From CAZMGB01 sp964565775 (GTDB lineage Bacteria; Chloroflexota; Dehalococcoidia; DSTF01; JALHUB01): a DNA stretch of 64,000 nucleotides. The notes under the pieces were generated by a model. The model saw only the letters and a program-made list of their open reading frames with translations. It did no database searches and was not told the origin of the DNA. This document shows positions 17,989-26,354 of this stretch, piece after piece; the first letter of the stretch is position 1; each line of letters starts with the position of its first letter. The translations under genes and the position numbers were made by a program. The stretch is taken from positions 1 to 64,000 of the forward strand of contig CAZMGB010000006.1 of NCBI GenBank assembly GCA_964565775.1, given 5' to 3'.

Positions 17989-18585
17989 ATGGCGGACGGA
18001 CGAAGAACAAGAACGCTGGCAAAGGCCTTGCTTGTGCTCGGTCTCCTGATCACCGGCCTAGCGCTGCTGCTCCCAACCGCCCTGGCAGACACCGACACCA
18101 ACACCGACACGCCCGAGGGTGCGGTTCTCACGGGGAACTACTGCCTCGAGTGCCACCTCGCTGACGACCCGCGGGTCGAATCGGCCCTCGACTGGGGAGG
18201 CGGCCTCTACCGGCAGGAGTACATCCCCTGCGACGCACTGCGAATTGTGAGGGAGGAGCGTTATTTCGCCGGGAGCTTGATGCTGAAGATCGCCAAGACA
18301 AGCAAGGAGTACGCGGGAGATCGAATGGGCGCCGAGGCCCTGGAGACGCGTCTGGATCCCCAGCGCGACAGCTTCGACAAGTTGATGCAGGCCAACGTGG
18401 ACTCCGTCGCCACCTTCACGGGCTCCGCTAAGGCCCTTCGGTTCCAGACCGCCAAGCTCCTGCCCGATACGTTCGGCCTGCATGATGAGACACGCCACCG
18501 GAGGGTCATCCTGGCCATCGTATTCGGGACCATCTTCCTCGCCTTCCTTGGAGTTCTGGGCTACGAGCGGACGCTGAAGAAGTGA
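17989..18585 (+). CDS. Membrane-anchored monoheme cytochrome c
   Basis: A 198-residue protein with an N-terminal signal or anchor (about residues 10-33), one CXXCH motif (CLECH at about residue 53) and a C-terminal membrane helix (about 170-192). The region between the heme motif and the last helix is mostly helical and unlike standard class I cytochromes. It is likely the cytochrome c partner of the Rieske/cytochrome b genes directly upstream. The family is not recognised with certainty. Confidence 0.8.
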   Translation: MADGRRTRTLAKALLVLGLLITGLALLLPTALADTDTNTDTPEGAVLTGNYCLECHLADDPRVESALDWGGGLYRQEYIPCDALRIVREERYFAGSLMLKIAKTSKEYAGDRMGAEALETRLDPQRDSFDKLMQANVDSVATFTGSAKALRFQTAKLLPDTFGLHDETRHRRVILAIVFGTIFLAFLGVLGYERTLKK

Positions 18586-18599
18586 TTAGAGATCAGATC

Positions 18600-20309
18600 A
18601 TGCTGGGACCGGGCAAGAGAGCGAAGTGGTTGCTGCTGGGCGCGGCCCTGCTCATGCTGCCTCTGACGCTGAGCTGCGGAGCATCCTCCGCCACCGAGGC
18701 CGAGGGGCAGAACCCGGTCACGGAGACTATGAGCGCGGCGACCAACCTCGCTGACCAGCATGAGCTGGCCATCGGCAGAGCGTGGGCGATGGCGCAGGTC
18801 GCGACGGCCTGGTTCAACATCGACCCGACGGCAGCGCGACAGGCGGTCGCTGACAGCGTTCAGGCAGCCGAGCAGGCGGCCGCTGGCGGCGACGAGCAGC
18901 GCAGCGTGGCCGCTGACCTTCGAGAGAAGTCGGCTAATTGGACGCCCACCGACTGGCGTGGCGCGATCGCCCTGGCCGAACGAATCGAGCGGAACACGTC
19001 CCGAGCCTGGATCCTGCGTGCGCTGGCCGGCGGACTGGCCGACAAGGACCCCGCCCAGGCCAAGTCTCTCCTGGCCACCGCCCTGGCGATCGCGGAGGCC
19101 AACCCTCTACCACAGTACCGTGCCGAGGACGAGAGCACGGTGGCAATTGAGCTGGCGAGAATCGACCCTGACGGGGCGCGCAAGGTGGCCGCCGCCATCG
19201 GGGACCCCGCCGCGAAGGCGCGTGCTCTGCGAGAGATGTCAACGCGCCTCGCGGAGACGGACCCGAAGCTTGCGGGCACCGTCCTGGCGGACGCAATCAG
19301 CGCCGCGCGCGAGATCAGCGACCCCTATGATCGAGCCTGGGCTCTGCGCGAGTCGGCCCTTCTCCCGATGGTAGACGCCGCACAGGCCCGGCAGCTCCTC
19401 GCCGAGGCCGAGGACGCAGCAGGGCAGATCGAGGGAGTTGAGCCTCAGGCGTTCGCGCTCAGCGACATCGCTGTAGCGTGGGCGACGCTGGACCCGGACG
19501 AGGCGATGGCAGTCGTCGATGGCATCACTTCCGACTATCCCGAGGCACGTGTGGCGGCGCTGGTCGGCATCGCCGAGGCGCGAGTCTCAGCCTCGGACCC
19601 GGCAGGAGCCAAGGACGCTCTCGAGCGAGCCCTCAAGGAGAACGAGCGGGTCCTGGACACGTACGAGCAGGCCCAGGCCGTTAATGCCGTTGTCGCTGAC
19701 ATGGCAACGCTGGACCGGGAGCGAGCGGTCTCGATCGCGCAGCAAATCGAGGACCCGTACCTTCAGGCTGATGCCCTGCGCGTCCTCGCCCTCGCAGCGG
19801 CCGACGAGGACGCCGACGCTGCGCTGTCTCTGGCGGACGCTATCCAGCCCGAGTTCATCCGCGTCGAGGTGTTGACCGCCATCGGCGAGAAGGTGGCGGC
19901 GGTTGATCCGGAGAACGCCGTCACCATCTTCCAGCAGGCCCTGAGCCAGGCCGGCGACCTCAAAGACACCTACCCGCTGCTTCGGCTGGCGAGCGCCTGG
20001 GCTCCGCTGGACCCGGCGAAGGCCCTGGAGGTCGCCAACAAGGTGGGGGACGACGGCGAGCGGGTGCAGGCCCTGGGGAACGTCGCCCTTGCTATGCTGG
20101 CGACGGATCCGGAGGAGGCCGACGTCACGTTTGAGACGGCACAGGAGACGGCTCAAAGTATCAAGAGCGAGGGCGACCCGTTCGCAGCCGCCACCGCCCT
20201 GCGGGGTCTGGCAGCTCTCTGGTCGTCAGTCGACAAAGCCAAAGCCGGGCGCCTCTATGCCGCCGCTTTCGAGGCAGCCGCCGCTGTGCAGATTGAGCCC
20301 ACGGGCTGA
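18600..20309 (+). CDS. Exported alpha-solenoid repeat lipoprotein, function unknown
   Basis: A 569-residue protein with an N-terminal signal ending in a lipobox-like LTLSCG and then helical repeats of about 30-60 residues. Recurrent patterns include RAWALRE, LATTDP-like LATDPEEA, and LDPDEAMAV, as in TPR-like solenoids rich in Ala, Asp and Glu. No catalytic motif is seen. A GTG at 18582 overlapping the previous stop is an alternative start. It lies between cytochrome c and qmoC with 14-15 base gaps, so it is clearly part of the operon and may be a scaffold for the extracytoplasmic redox proteins (inference). Confidence 0.8.
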   Translation: MLGPGKRAKWLLLGAALLMLPLTLSCGASSATEAEGQNPVTETMSAATNLADQHELAIGRAWAMAQVATAWFNIDPTAARQAVADSVQAAEQAAAGGDEQRSVAADLREKSANWTPTDWRGAIALAERIERNTSRAWILRALAGGLADKDPAQAKSLLATALAIAEANPLPQYRAEDESTVAIELARIDPDGARKVAAAIGDPAAKARALREMSTRLAETDPKLAGTVLADAISAAREISDPYDRAWALRESALLPMVDAAQARQLLAEAEDAAGQIEGVEPQAFALSDIAVAWATLDPDEAMAVVDGITSDYPEARVAALVGIAEARVSASDPAGAKDALERALKENERVLDTYEQAQAVNAVVADMATLDRERAVSIAQQIEDPYLQADALRVLALAAADEDADAALSLADAIQPEFIRVEVLTAIGEKVAAVDPENAVTIFQQALSQAGDLKDTYPLLRLASAWAPLDPAKALEVANKVGDDGERVQALGNVALAMLATDPEEADVTFETAQETAQSIKSEGDPFAAATALRGLAALWSSVDKAKAGRLYAAAFEAAAAVQIEPTG

Positions 20310-20324
20310 TAGGGGAAGGGAACA

Positions 20325-21572
20325 ATGGTGAGCACATCGGTGCCAGCGGGCGAGACCATCGGACTGATCAAGCCGGACGAGAAGTTCATTCGAGAGGTCA
20401 TGCAGCGAGGGGGGGAGTCCGTCAAGAAGTGCTTCCAGTGTGGTACCTGCTCGGTCACGTGCGAGCTAACCTACGCGCGAGAGGGCGCCTCGTTCCCCCG
20501 CCAGCAGATCCTGTGGACGCAGTGGGGTCTGAAGGATAGGGTCCTGAGCGACCCCGCCATCTGGCAGTGTTACCAGTGTAACGACTGCTCAGCCAACTGC
20601 CCCCGGGGAGCGAAGCCGGGAGATGTGCTGGCGGCCGTGAGGAGCGTTGCTATCGAGCGCTTGTCCCCGCCCAGCTTTATTTCGAGGCTGTTCTGGGATC
20701 CCCGGGGCCTGCCGCTCATCTTCGGAATACCGGCGGCTATCCTGGTCGTGTTGGTGGCCGCCTTGCAGGGCTTCAGCTTCCCCAAGGGGGAGATCGAGTA
20801 CGACCGGTTCATCTCGTCGCGGGCCATAGAGATAGCGGCAAGCCTCGTGGTCGCGTACGCCGTGGTGGTGGCGGGCCTGGGGTTGCTGCGGTTCTGGAGA
20901 GAGCTGCGGACGACGTCCGGTATGCGGTTGCTGGCCGGACCCATGGTTCCGGTGGCGGAGCCTGCCGTAGCCGAGCCAGCAGAGGTATCGGACGGTCCAG
21001 GCGCGATGGCTGCCTCGGCAGGTGGGGCGAGCCTCGGGGAGAGTCTGGCATCGACCGGCACTGACATTGTGATGCACACCTCCTTCCGTCAGTGTAAGAC
21101 GGACTGGTTGAGGTTATGGGGGCACCTGGGGGTGTTCTACGGCACGCCGTTCCTGCTGCTGGCCGCAGGCATAGCTGCGATCTACACGTTTACCGGGGCG
21201 GAGGTGCAGCGTCCACCGAGCGACGTGGCGAAGATATTCGGGAATCTGGGTGGACTGCTGGTCTTCGCCGGACTCTGCGTTCTCGTCTACAACAGGTTTC
21301 GAGCCAAGAAGGGCACGTGGGGGCGAGGCTCATATGCGGACTGGTTCTTCATTGTGCTGGTGTTCCTGCTGGTGGTGACGGGCGCGCTTATGGAGGTGGC
21401 ACGGTACGCGGGGAGTGCTTCGGCGGCCTATTCACTGTACATGGTCCACCTGGTCTTCGTCTTTGCAGCGTTCGTTTACGCGCCCTACGGGAAGTTCGCC
21501 CACGCCTTCTATCGAGCAGCGGCGCTAGCGTACACGAAACTGAGGGTGCCTCGCGGGGCTACGGCTACCTAG
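20325..21572 (+). CDS. qmoC: Quinone-interacting membrane-bound oxidoreductase subunit C (HdrC/HdrE fusion)
   Basis: Membrane subunit of Qmo, 415 residues. The N-terminal HdrC-like part has two 4Fe-4S motifs (CFQCGTCSVTC at about 36-46 and CYQCNDCSANCP at about 83-94). The C-terminal HdrE-like part has about six hydrophobic helices with conserved histidines (LWGHLGVFYG and MVHLVFVFAAFVY). A proline/alanine-rich loop of about 40 residues separates the halves. qmoA and qmoB are about 15 kb upstream, so the subunit is transcribed with dsr rather than with its partners. Confidence 0.9.
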   Translation: MVSTSVPAGETIGLIKPDEKFIREVMQRGGESVKKCFQCGTCSVTCELTYAREGASFPRQQILWTQWGLKDRVLSDPAIWQCYQCNDCSANCPRGAKPGDVLAAVRSVAIERLSPPSFISRLFWDPRGLPLIFGIPAAILVVLVAALQGFSFPKGEIEYDRFISSRAIEIAASLVVAYAVVVAGLGLLRFWRELRTTSGMRLLAGPMVPVAEPAVAEPAEVSDGPGAMAASAGGASLGESLASTGTDIVMHTSFRQCKTDWLRLWGHLGVFYGTPFLLLAAGIAAIYTFTGAEVQRPPSDVAKIFGNLGGLLVFAGLCVLVYNRFRAKKGTWGRGSYADWFFIVLVFLLVVTGALMEVARYAGSASAAYSLYMVHLVFVFAAFVYAPYGKFAHAFYRAAALAYTKLRVPRGATAT

Positions 21573-21586
21573 GGAGGTGCCGTCCA

Positions 21587-21883
21587 GTGCGGTTCAAGGC
21601 GGCCTGGCAGGGACTCGTGCTGGCGATCTTGATGGGCCTCCTGGCATGGCACACTATCTCCTGGCACATGAACGGCCAGCACGGAGCCCTCTTCGATGGC
21701 ATCGGTGAAAGCTGGTGGGACACCACGAAGGCGGTCGGCTACTACGTCGGCCTGATGACAGCGACGGGGGCACTGCTTGGCCTCTTCATGGAGAGGCTGA
21801 CCGACTTCATCGGATATGAGGTGAAGAAGATAGAACACTTCGAAGACAGCGAGGGGTCCGCGCCCAGAGAACAGGCGCAATGA
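21587..21883 (+). CDS. Small two-helix membrane protein of the dsr operon
   Basis: A 98-residue protein starting at GTG 21587, which has GGGAGGTG upstream. Two hydrophobic segments (about residues 8-27 and 50-66) are followed by a charged tail (VKKIEHFEDSEGS). No family is recognised. It starts 14 bases after qmoC and overlaps the following TauE/SafE gene by 4 bases, which suggests it works with one of those membrane proteins. Confidence 0.7.
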   Translation: MRFKAAWQGLVLAILMGLLAWHTISWHMNGQHGALFDGIGESWWDTTKAVGYYVGLMTATGALLGLFMERLTDFIGYEVKKIEHFEDSEGSAPREQAQ

Positions 21884-22953
21884 TCACATTTCCGGAAATA
21901 CCCGGCACTGAGATATCGATACCCCTCCTGGTGTTCATCGGCTTCACAATCGGCATCGTTGGTGGGTTCATTGGCGTGGGCGGCGGCTTCATGGTCACCC
22001 CAGCCCTCATCGTGCTGGGCTTTCCGGCGAACTTCGCTGTCGGCACGGACACCACTCACATCGCAGGGAAGTCCATCATAGCCACGCTGCGGCACTCCCA
22101 ACTAGGCAACGTAGACGTGAAGCTGGGCCTGATAATGGCCGTTGGAACCATCGCCGGAGCGGAAGGAGGTGTCCGCTTCATTAACTGGCTGCAAGCCCGC
22201 GGGATCGGTGAACAGGTGGTGCTGGCTGCCTCACTTTGCCTCATGGCGAGCATTGCCATCCTGACCTATCGGGAGACGATGGCGGCCAGGCGGCGGATGG
22301 AGGCTATAAAAGCTGCCGGCAAGGCGATCCCGCGCGACGAGCAGGCCAGGGGCATCGCGAAGAAGCTGCAGAGCATCCCCCTGTGGCCGATGATCTACCT
22401 CCCAACGTCGAGGGTTGTCGTTTCCTTCTGGACGGTGACGACCATCGGGGCGTTCACAGGCTTCCTGTCCGGCTTCTTTGGCGTCGGCGGCGGGTTCATC
22501 CGGGTGCCGGCGCTGATCTACCTCCTGGGGATGCCTTCCCTCATCGCGGTCGGGACAGACCTCTTCTCGATCATAATATCCTCCGGCTACAGCACTATCC
22601 GCCACGGGATGAGCCACAACGTGGTCATCTTCGCCGCCTTCATCATGATTTTTGGTGCGGCCATCGGCGCTCAGATCGGTGCGCTCGGGACTGCGTATGT
22701 GAGAGGGCCAGGGATTCGACTTATCCTTGCCGTTGCGGTGACCATCGGTGCCGCGGGCGCGGCGCTGAAGCTGGTCGACGTGCTTACCGACCAGACCTAC
22801 GCCTTCCTTGGCATGGGATCGAAGATCGTTGCGTTTGGCGGCATGGGCATTCTAGTGTCGTTGATCATCGCCCTGGTGGGGATGGCCGTTGTGCTCCAAC
22901 GGGCGCGTATTAGCGCGCCATCCTGGGCTGAAACGCTGATTGTGGTACACTAG
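21880..22953 (+). CDS. TauE/SafE (TSUP) family membrane transporter
   Basis: A 357-residue transporter of the TSUP family, members of which move sulfite, sulfoacetate, thiosulfate or other sulfur anions. Both halves carry the family repeat, GGFIGVGGGFMVTPALI and SGFFGVGGGFIRVPALI, followed by GTDTTHIAG and GTDLFSII. A cytoplasmic loop of about 50 residues connects them. Four members occur in this window; this one lies in the dsr operon. The substrate cannot be read from sequence; sulfite or another sulfur oxyanion is likely from context. Confidence 0.9.
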   Translation: MITFPEIPGTEISIPLLVFIGFTIGIVGGFIGVGGGFMVTPALIVLGFPANFAVGTDTTHIAGKSIIATLRHSQLGNVDVKLGLIMAVGTIAGAEGGVRFINWLQARGIGEQVVLAASLCLMASIAILTYRETMAARRRMEAIKAAGKAIPRDEQARGIAKKLQSIPLWPMIYLPTSRVVVSFWTVTTIGAFTGFLSGFFGVGGGFIRVPALIYLLGMPSLIAVGTDLFSIIISSGYSTIRHGMSHNVVIFAAFIMIFGAAIGAQIGALGTAYVRGPGIRLILAVAVTIGAAGAALKLVDVLTDQTYAFLGMGSKIVAFGGMGILVSLIIALVGMAVVLQRARISAPSWAETLIVVH

Positions 22954-22994
22954 CCGGTCGGAGCGCGACCGGCCAAAGGGACTATTGGGCTTGC

Positions 22995-23110
22995 GCGGGA
23001 CGATGGCCGAGGACAACGCGGTGCTCTACGGGGCGATTGCGTTGGGCACCGCCATCGGTCGACTATGGGGTTCATGCTCCCCCAGAGGAATGCTGACCAG
23101 TCACTCGATA
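22995..23110 (+). pseudogene. Remnant of a TIGR02186-type gene (3' end only, frameshifted)
   Basis: The segment reads TMAEDNAVLYGAIALG, matching the C-terminal anchors of the two intact TIGR02186-type proteins in this window (TMSKDNAPLYGAMSLA and SMAKDKAPLYGALCLG). About 7 bases are then missing, and the match resumes in another frame as MGFMLPQRN, equivalent to IGFVFPRR. It lies directly after the TauE/SafE gene, where the intact modules have the full gene. It is therefore most likely a decayed copy. Confidence 0.65.
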
Positions 23111-23182
23111 GACACCGGGCTCTGATGCGGGAGGTGTGGGAGAGAGTCGGCACCGTAGCGGCTAGGCAGGAGGTTGACGACA

Positions 23183-24094
23183 ATGAGCGGAGTAGGGATC
23201 GTGCAGGTGTTTGCCTATGTGGCTGCGGCGGTGTTCTTGCTTGGGATGGTGCGACGGGGCCTAAGGTACGCCCGCGCGCCGATGCACCTCCGCTGGGAGC
23301 TCTACCCGTTGCCTCACGAAGGGGGAAAGGACGGCTCCTACTTCGAGGAGCTGGACTGGTGGAAGAAGAAGCCGCGGCACTCCTCCCTTATCGGCGAGCT
23401 GAAGGTCATGCTGCCCGAGATACTCCTGCTGGTGGGGTTGTGGAAGCATAATCGCAAGCTGTGGTTCGTCTCGTTCCCCTTCCATGCGGGCCTCTACGCG
23501 ACGATTCTCTTCCTGGTGCTGCTACTGGGCGGTGGAATCGCGCAGGCCGCGGGAGCGCCGGTCACGGCTCACTCCAACACCGCAGCGCTCTACTATGCTA
23601 CAATAGTAGTAGGTGTCGTGGGGTTCGTTTCCGTGGGCCTTGGAGCCCTTGGCCTGCTGGTGATGCGGCTGACGGATCCAGGCCTACGTTTGTACGCTGT
23701 CCCTGCCGACTACTTCAACCTGGGGCTCATCCTGGCGATGGCACTGCTGGCGTTCGCTTCGTGGCTCTCCATCGACCAGTCGTTCACCCAGGTGCGCGAG
23801 TACGCTCAGGGGCTGGTGTCCTTCGAGCAGCCTGCTGACACGAGCGCCCTCATAGTGGCGCAATCACTGATTCTGACCGTGTTCCTGATCTATTTGCCGT
23901 TTACGCACATGACCCACTTTCTAGGCAAGTTCTTTACGTATCACTTCGTGCTGTGGGACGACGCTCCAAACCTCAGGGGCGGCGCCTATGAGCGTGTTAT
24001 CGCTGACCTTCTCCAGAGGCCCGTTGCCTGGTCGGCTCCGCACGTGCAGTCTGGTAAGAGCTGGGCCGAAGTGGCTACGGAGGTCGAGGAATGA
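23183..24094 (+). CDS. DsrM-like membrane cytochrome b (second copy)
   Basis: A 303-residue NarI/DsrM-like membrane subunit with about six hydrophobic helices. Histidines that could bind heme are visible in FPFHAGLYATILF and in PFTHMTHFLGKFFTYHF. It is longer than the DsrM at 13671 and only distantly similar to it. The ATG at 23183 has AGGAGG nine bases upstream. It overlaps the following DsrK-like gene by 4 bases. The pair may be a second DsrMK, or a Tmc/Hme-type quinone-linked complex. Confidence 0.82.
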   Translation: MSGVGIVQVFAYVAAAVFLLGMVRRGLRYARAPMHLRWELYPLPHEGGKDGSYFEELDWWKKKPRHSSLIGELKVMLPEILLLVGLWKHNRKLWFVSFPFHAGLYATILFLVLLLGGGIAQAAGAPVTAHSNTAALYYATIVVGVVGFVSVGLGALGLLVMRLTDPGLRLYAVPADYFNLGLILAMALLAFASWLSIDQSFTQVREYAQGLVSFEQPADTSALIVAQSLILTVFLIYLPFTHMTHFLGKFFTYHFVLWDDAPNLRGGAYERVIADLLQRPVAWSAPHVQSGKSWAEVATEVEE

Positions 24095-25761
24095 CAGTCG
24101 AACAAGAGACGGCGGAAGAAGAACGAGGCGTAGCGGTCAGTCAGCCGCCTCCATGCATCCAGACGACCATACGTGACCCGGGCCGCGTCCGCGCTCAGCT
24201 CGTCGAGCTCGACCCGGCACGGTTCATGCCGCTGCCCTATCCCTACAACACGCCGGACAGCCAGCGCCCTCTGAAGCCCCTGACCGAAAGCGCACAGCAG
24301 AACCTGGAGTGCGATCTGGACGGCACCACCGCCATCCAGATAGCGCGGCCAAAGACGCGGGCGCAGGAGGAGGAGCTGGTAGCGAAGTTCATCAACGGGC
24401 TCAGGAAGCTCTTCTCCGCCAACGACAACTGGACCTTCCTGCAACCGCTGCTGCTGCGTCTGGACTACTGCGCCAAATGCCAGGCCTGCGCCGAGGCGTG
24501 TCCCGTCTACCTGTCCAGCGGCCGGCAGGAGATCTACCGACCGACCTACCGGTCCGAGATGTTCCGCAGGATCGTCAAGAAGTACGTGATGCCGGGCGGG
24601 TTCCTGAGCGGCTTCACGGCCGGGGGCATCGACCTGAACTGGCCGATGCTGGCGCGGCTGGCCGAGCTGTCATATCGCTGCACCATTTGCCGCCGCTGCG
24701 CGAAGTTCTGCCCCATCGGCATCGGCAACGCGCTGATCACGCGGGAGATCCGGGAGGTGTTCAGCCAGGAGCTGGGGATCGCCCCCGCCGAGCTCCACAG
24801 GCTGGGTTCGGTGCAGCACCTCAAGGTCGGCTCCAGCACGGGCATGACACCGCCTGCCTTCGCCGACACGGTGGAGTTCATGGAGGAGGATGTGGAGGAG
24901 CGGGCAGGCATGAAGTTCAAGTGGCCCATAGACAAGCAGGGCGCCGACATCCTGCTCATCCACAATGCGGGCGAGTTCCTGTCCTGGCCGGAGAACGCGG
25001 AGGCCTTCGCCATCATCATGGAGGCGGCCGGCATCAGCTATACCCTCTCCAGCGAGATGCTTGGCTACGACGCCGTCAACTACGGTCTCTGGTACGACGA
25101 TGTCCAGCTCGCGCGTGTGGCGGTCAAGCACGCCGAGATCGCCAAGAAGCTGGGGGTGAAGAAGATCGTCATTGGAGAGTGCGGTCATGCCCACAAGGCC
25201 CTCGCTGTCATCGCTGATCGGGTCCTGACGGGCGACCTGAACATCCCGCGTGAGAGCTGCTTCACTTTGCTGGAGAGCATCGTCGAGAGCGGGCGGCTCA
25301 AGCTCGACCCGGACCGGAACGACTTCCCCGTCACCCTCCACGACCCCTGCAACATCGTGCGTTTGATGGGCGTCGTGGAACCGCAGCGGCGGGTGCTGCG
25401 GAAGATCGCGCCCCAATTCCGGGAGATGTACCCGAACCGGACGGAGAACTACTGCTGCGGCGGCGGCAGCGGCTTCGCTATCATGCAGGGGCTGAACTTC
25501 CCGGACTGGCGGTCGGCGATCTCCGGAAGGATGAAGTTCAAGCAGGTCCTGGAGGCGTTCCAGGACACGAAGCTGGACGATGGGTCGAGTCCCAAGTACG
25601 TGTGCTCCCCCTGCTCCAACTGCAAAGGCCAGTTCAGGGGCGTCTTCGAGTACTTCGATGCTACCAACAAGTGCGGTCTTCAGTACGGCGGGCTGGTGGA
25701 GCTGATCGTGAACGCGATGGTGGACATGCCAAAGCCGTTCATGGAGTGGGAGCAGGCATAG
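24091..25761 (+). CDS. DsrK/HdrD-like iron-sulfur protein (second copy)
   Basis: A 556-residue HdrD-family protein with a leader of about 115 residues, two ferredoxin motifs (CAKCQACAEACP and CTICRRCAKFCP) and two CCG-type domains (GECGHAHKA, HDPCNIVR, YCCGGGSG and CSPCSNCKGQF). Its architecture matches DsrK at 14381, but the N-terminus and spacing differ. With the preceding membrane subunit it could pass electrons from menaquinol to a disulfide or trisulfide substrate. TmcB or HmeD are possible equivalents. Confidence 0.87.
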   Translation: MTVEQETAEEERGVAVSQPPPCIQTTIRDPGRVRAQLVELDPARFMPLPYPYNTPDSQRPLKPLTESAQQNLECDLDGTTAIQIARPKTRAQEEELVAKFINGLRKLFSANDNWTFLQPLLLRLDYCAKCQACAEACPVYLSSGRQEIYRPTYRSEMFRRIVKKYVMPGGFLSGFTAGGIDLNWPMLARLAELSYRCTICRRCAKFCPIGIGNALITREIREVFSQELGIAPAELHRLGSVQHLKVGSSTGMTPPAFADTVEFMEEDVEERAGMKFKWPIDKQGADILLIHNAGEFLSWPENAEAFAIIMEAAGISYTLSSEMLGYDAVNYGLWYDDVQLARVAVKHAEIAKKLGVKKIVIGECGHAHKALAVIADRVLTGDLNIPRESCFTLLESIVESGRLKLDPDRNDFPVTLHDPCNIVRLMGVVEPQRRVLRKIAPQFREMYPNRTENYCCGGGSGFAIMQGLNFPDWRSAISGRMKFKQVLEAFQDTKLDDGSSPKYVCSPCSNCKGQFRGVFEYFDATNKCGLQYGGLVELIVNAMVDMPKPFMEWEQA

Positions 25762-25804
25762 GGGCCTCGTCGGCAGCGCGGGAAGCGAGCACGGAGGGCA
25801 CGTC

Positions 25805-26149
25805 ATGGCCGAAGCGAAGAAGAAAGTCTTCCTGCTGGGATCCGAAGGCTGCGGCGCCGGCGACCCTGACCTGGGCTACGAGATCATGATGGTGGTGCTG
25901 GGGGCCCTAGCCGAGCGCGACGACAGGCCCGCGGCCATCATCTGCTGGAATACTGCCGTGAAGCTACTCACCGCGGATTCGCCCGTCGTGCCACATCTCA
26001 AGGCGATAGAGGCGAAGGGCACCAAGATTCTGGCCGGGCAGTTGTGCGTAAACGCGTTGCAGTTGGAGGGGAAGCTTGCCGTGGGGGAGGTCGCCACGCT
26101 CGGCCAGATATTCGACCTCATCCTCCACGAAGACGTCGTCAGCCTCTGA
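25805..26149 (+). CDS. DsrE-family protein (YedF C-terminal type)
   Basis: A 114-residue DsrE/TusD-like protein. It resembles the C-terminal domain of YedF (FLLGSEGCGAGDPDLGYEIM and AVGEVATLGQIFDLIL), but there is no TusA domain in front. Cysteines at GCGAG and QLCVNAL are candidate sulfur-binding sites; the second aligns with the usual DsrE-family position. It is the last gene of the dsr operon, 43 bases after the DsrK-like gene. A role in sulfur trafficking is likely but not shown. The 205 bases after it hold no gene. Confidence 0.82.
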   Translation: MAEAKKKVFLLGSEGCGAGDPDLGYEIMMVVLGALAERDDRPAAIICWNTAVKLLTADSPVVPHLKAIEAKGTKILAGQLCVNALQLEGKLAVGEVATLGQIFDLILHEDVVSL

Positions 26150-26354
26150 GCCAACCGGGGCGCGATGTAGGTGAACAGTCCCCCCCGTCCTCACAAGCCA
26201 CCCCTCGCTTTCAGGAGACACCCGTACCGTGGTCGTTCGTGGCGGCTGCGCCCGCGTGGGGCCACACTACCCAGCGGCCATCAGGCTCGCGGATGAGCCT
26301 GCTGCCTCCCGGAGAGGCATTTCCTTGACAAGTATGGGGAGCGGACCTCGCCCA

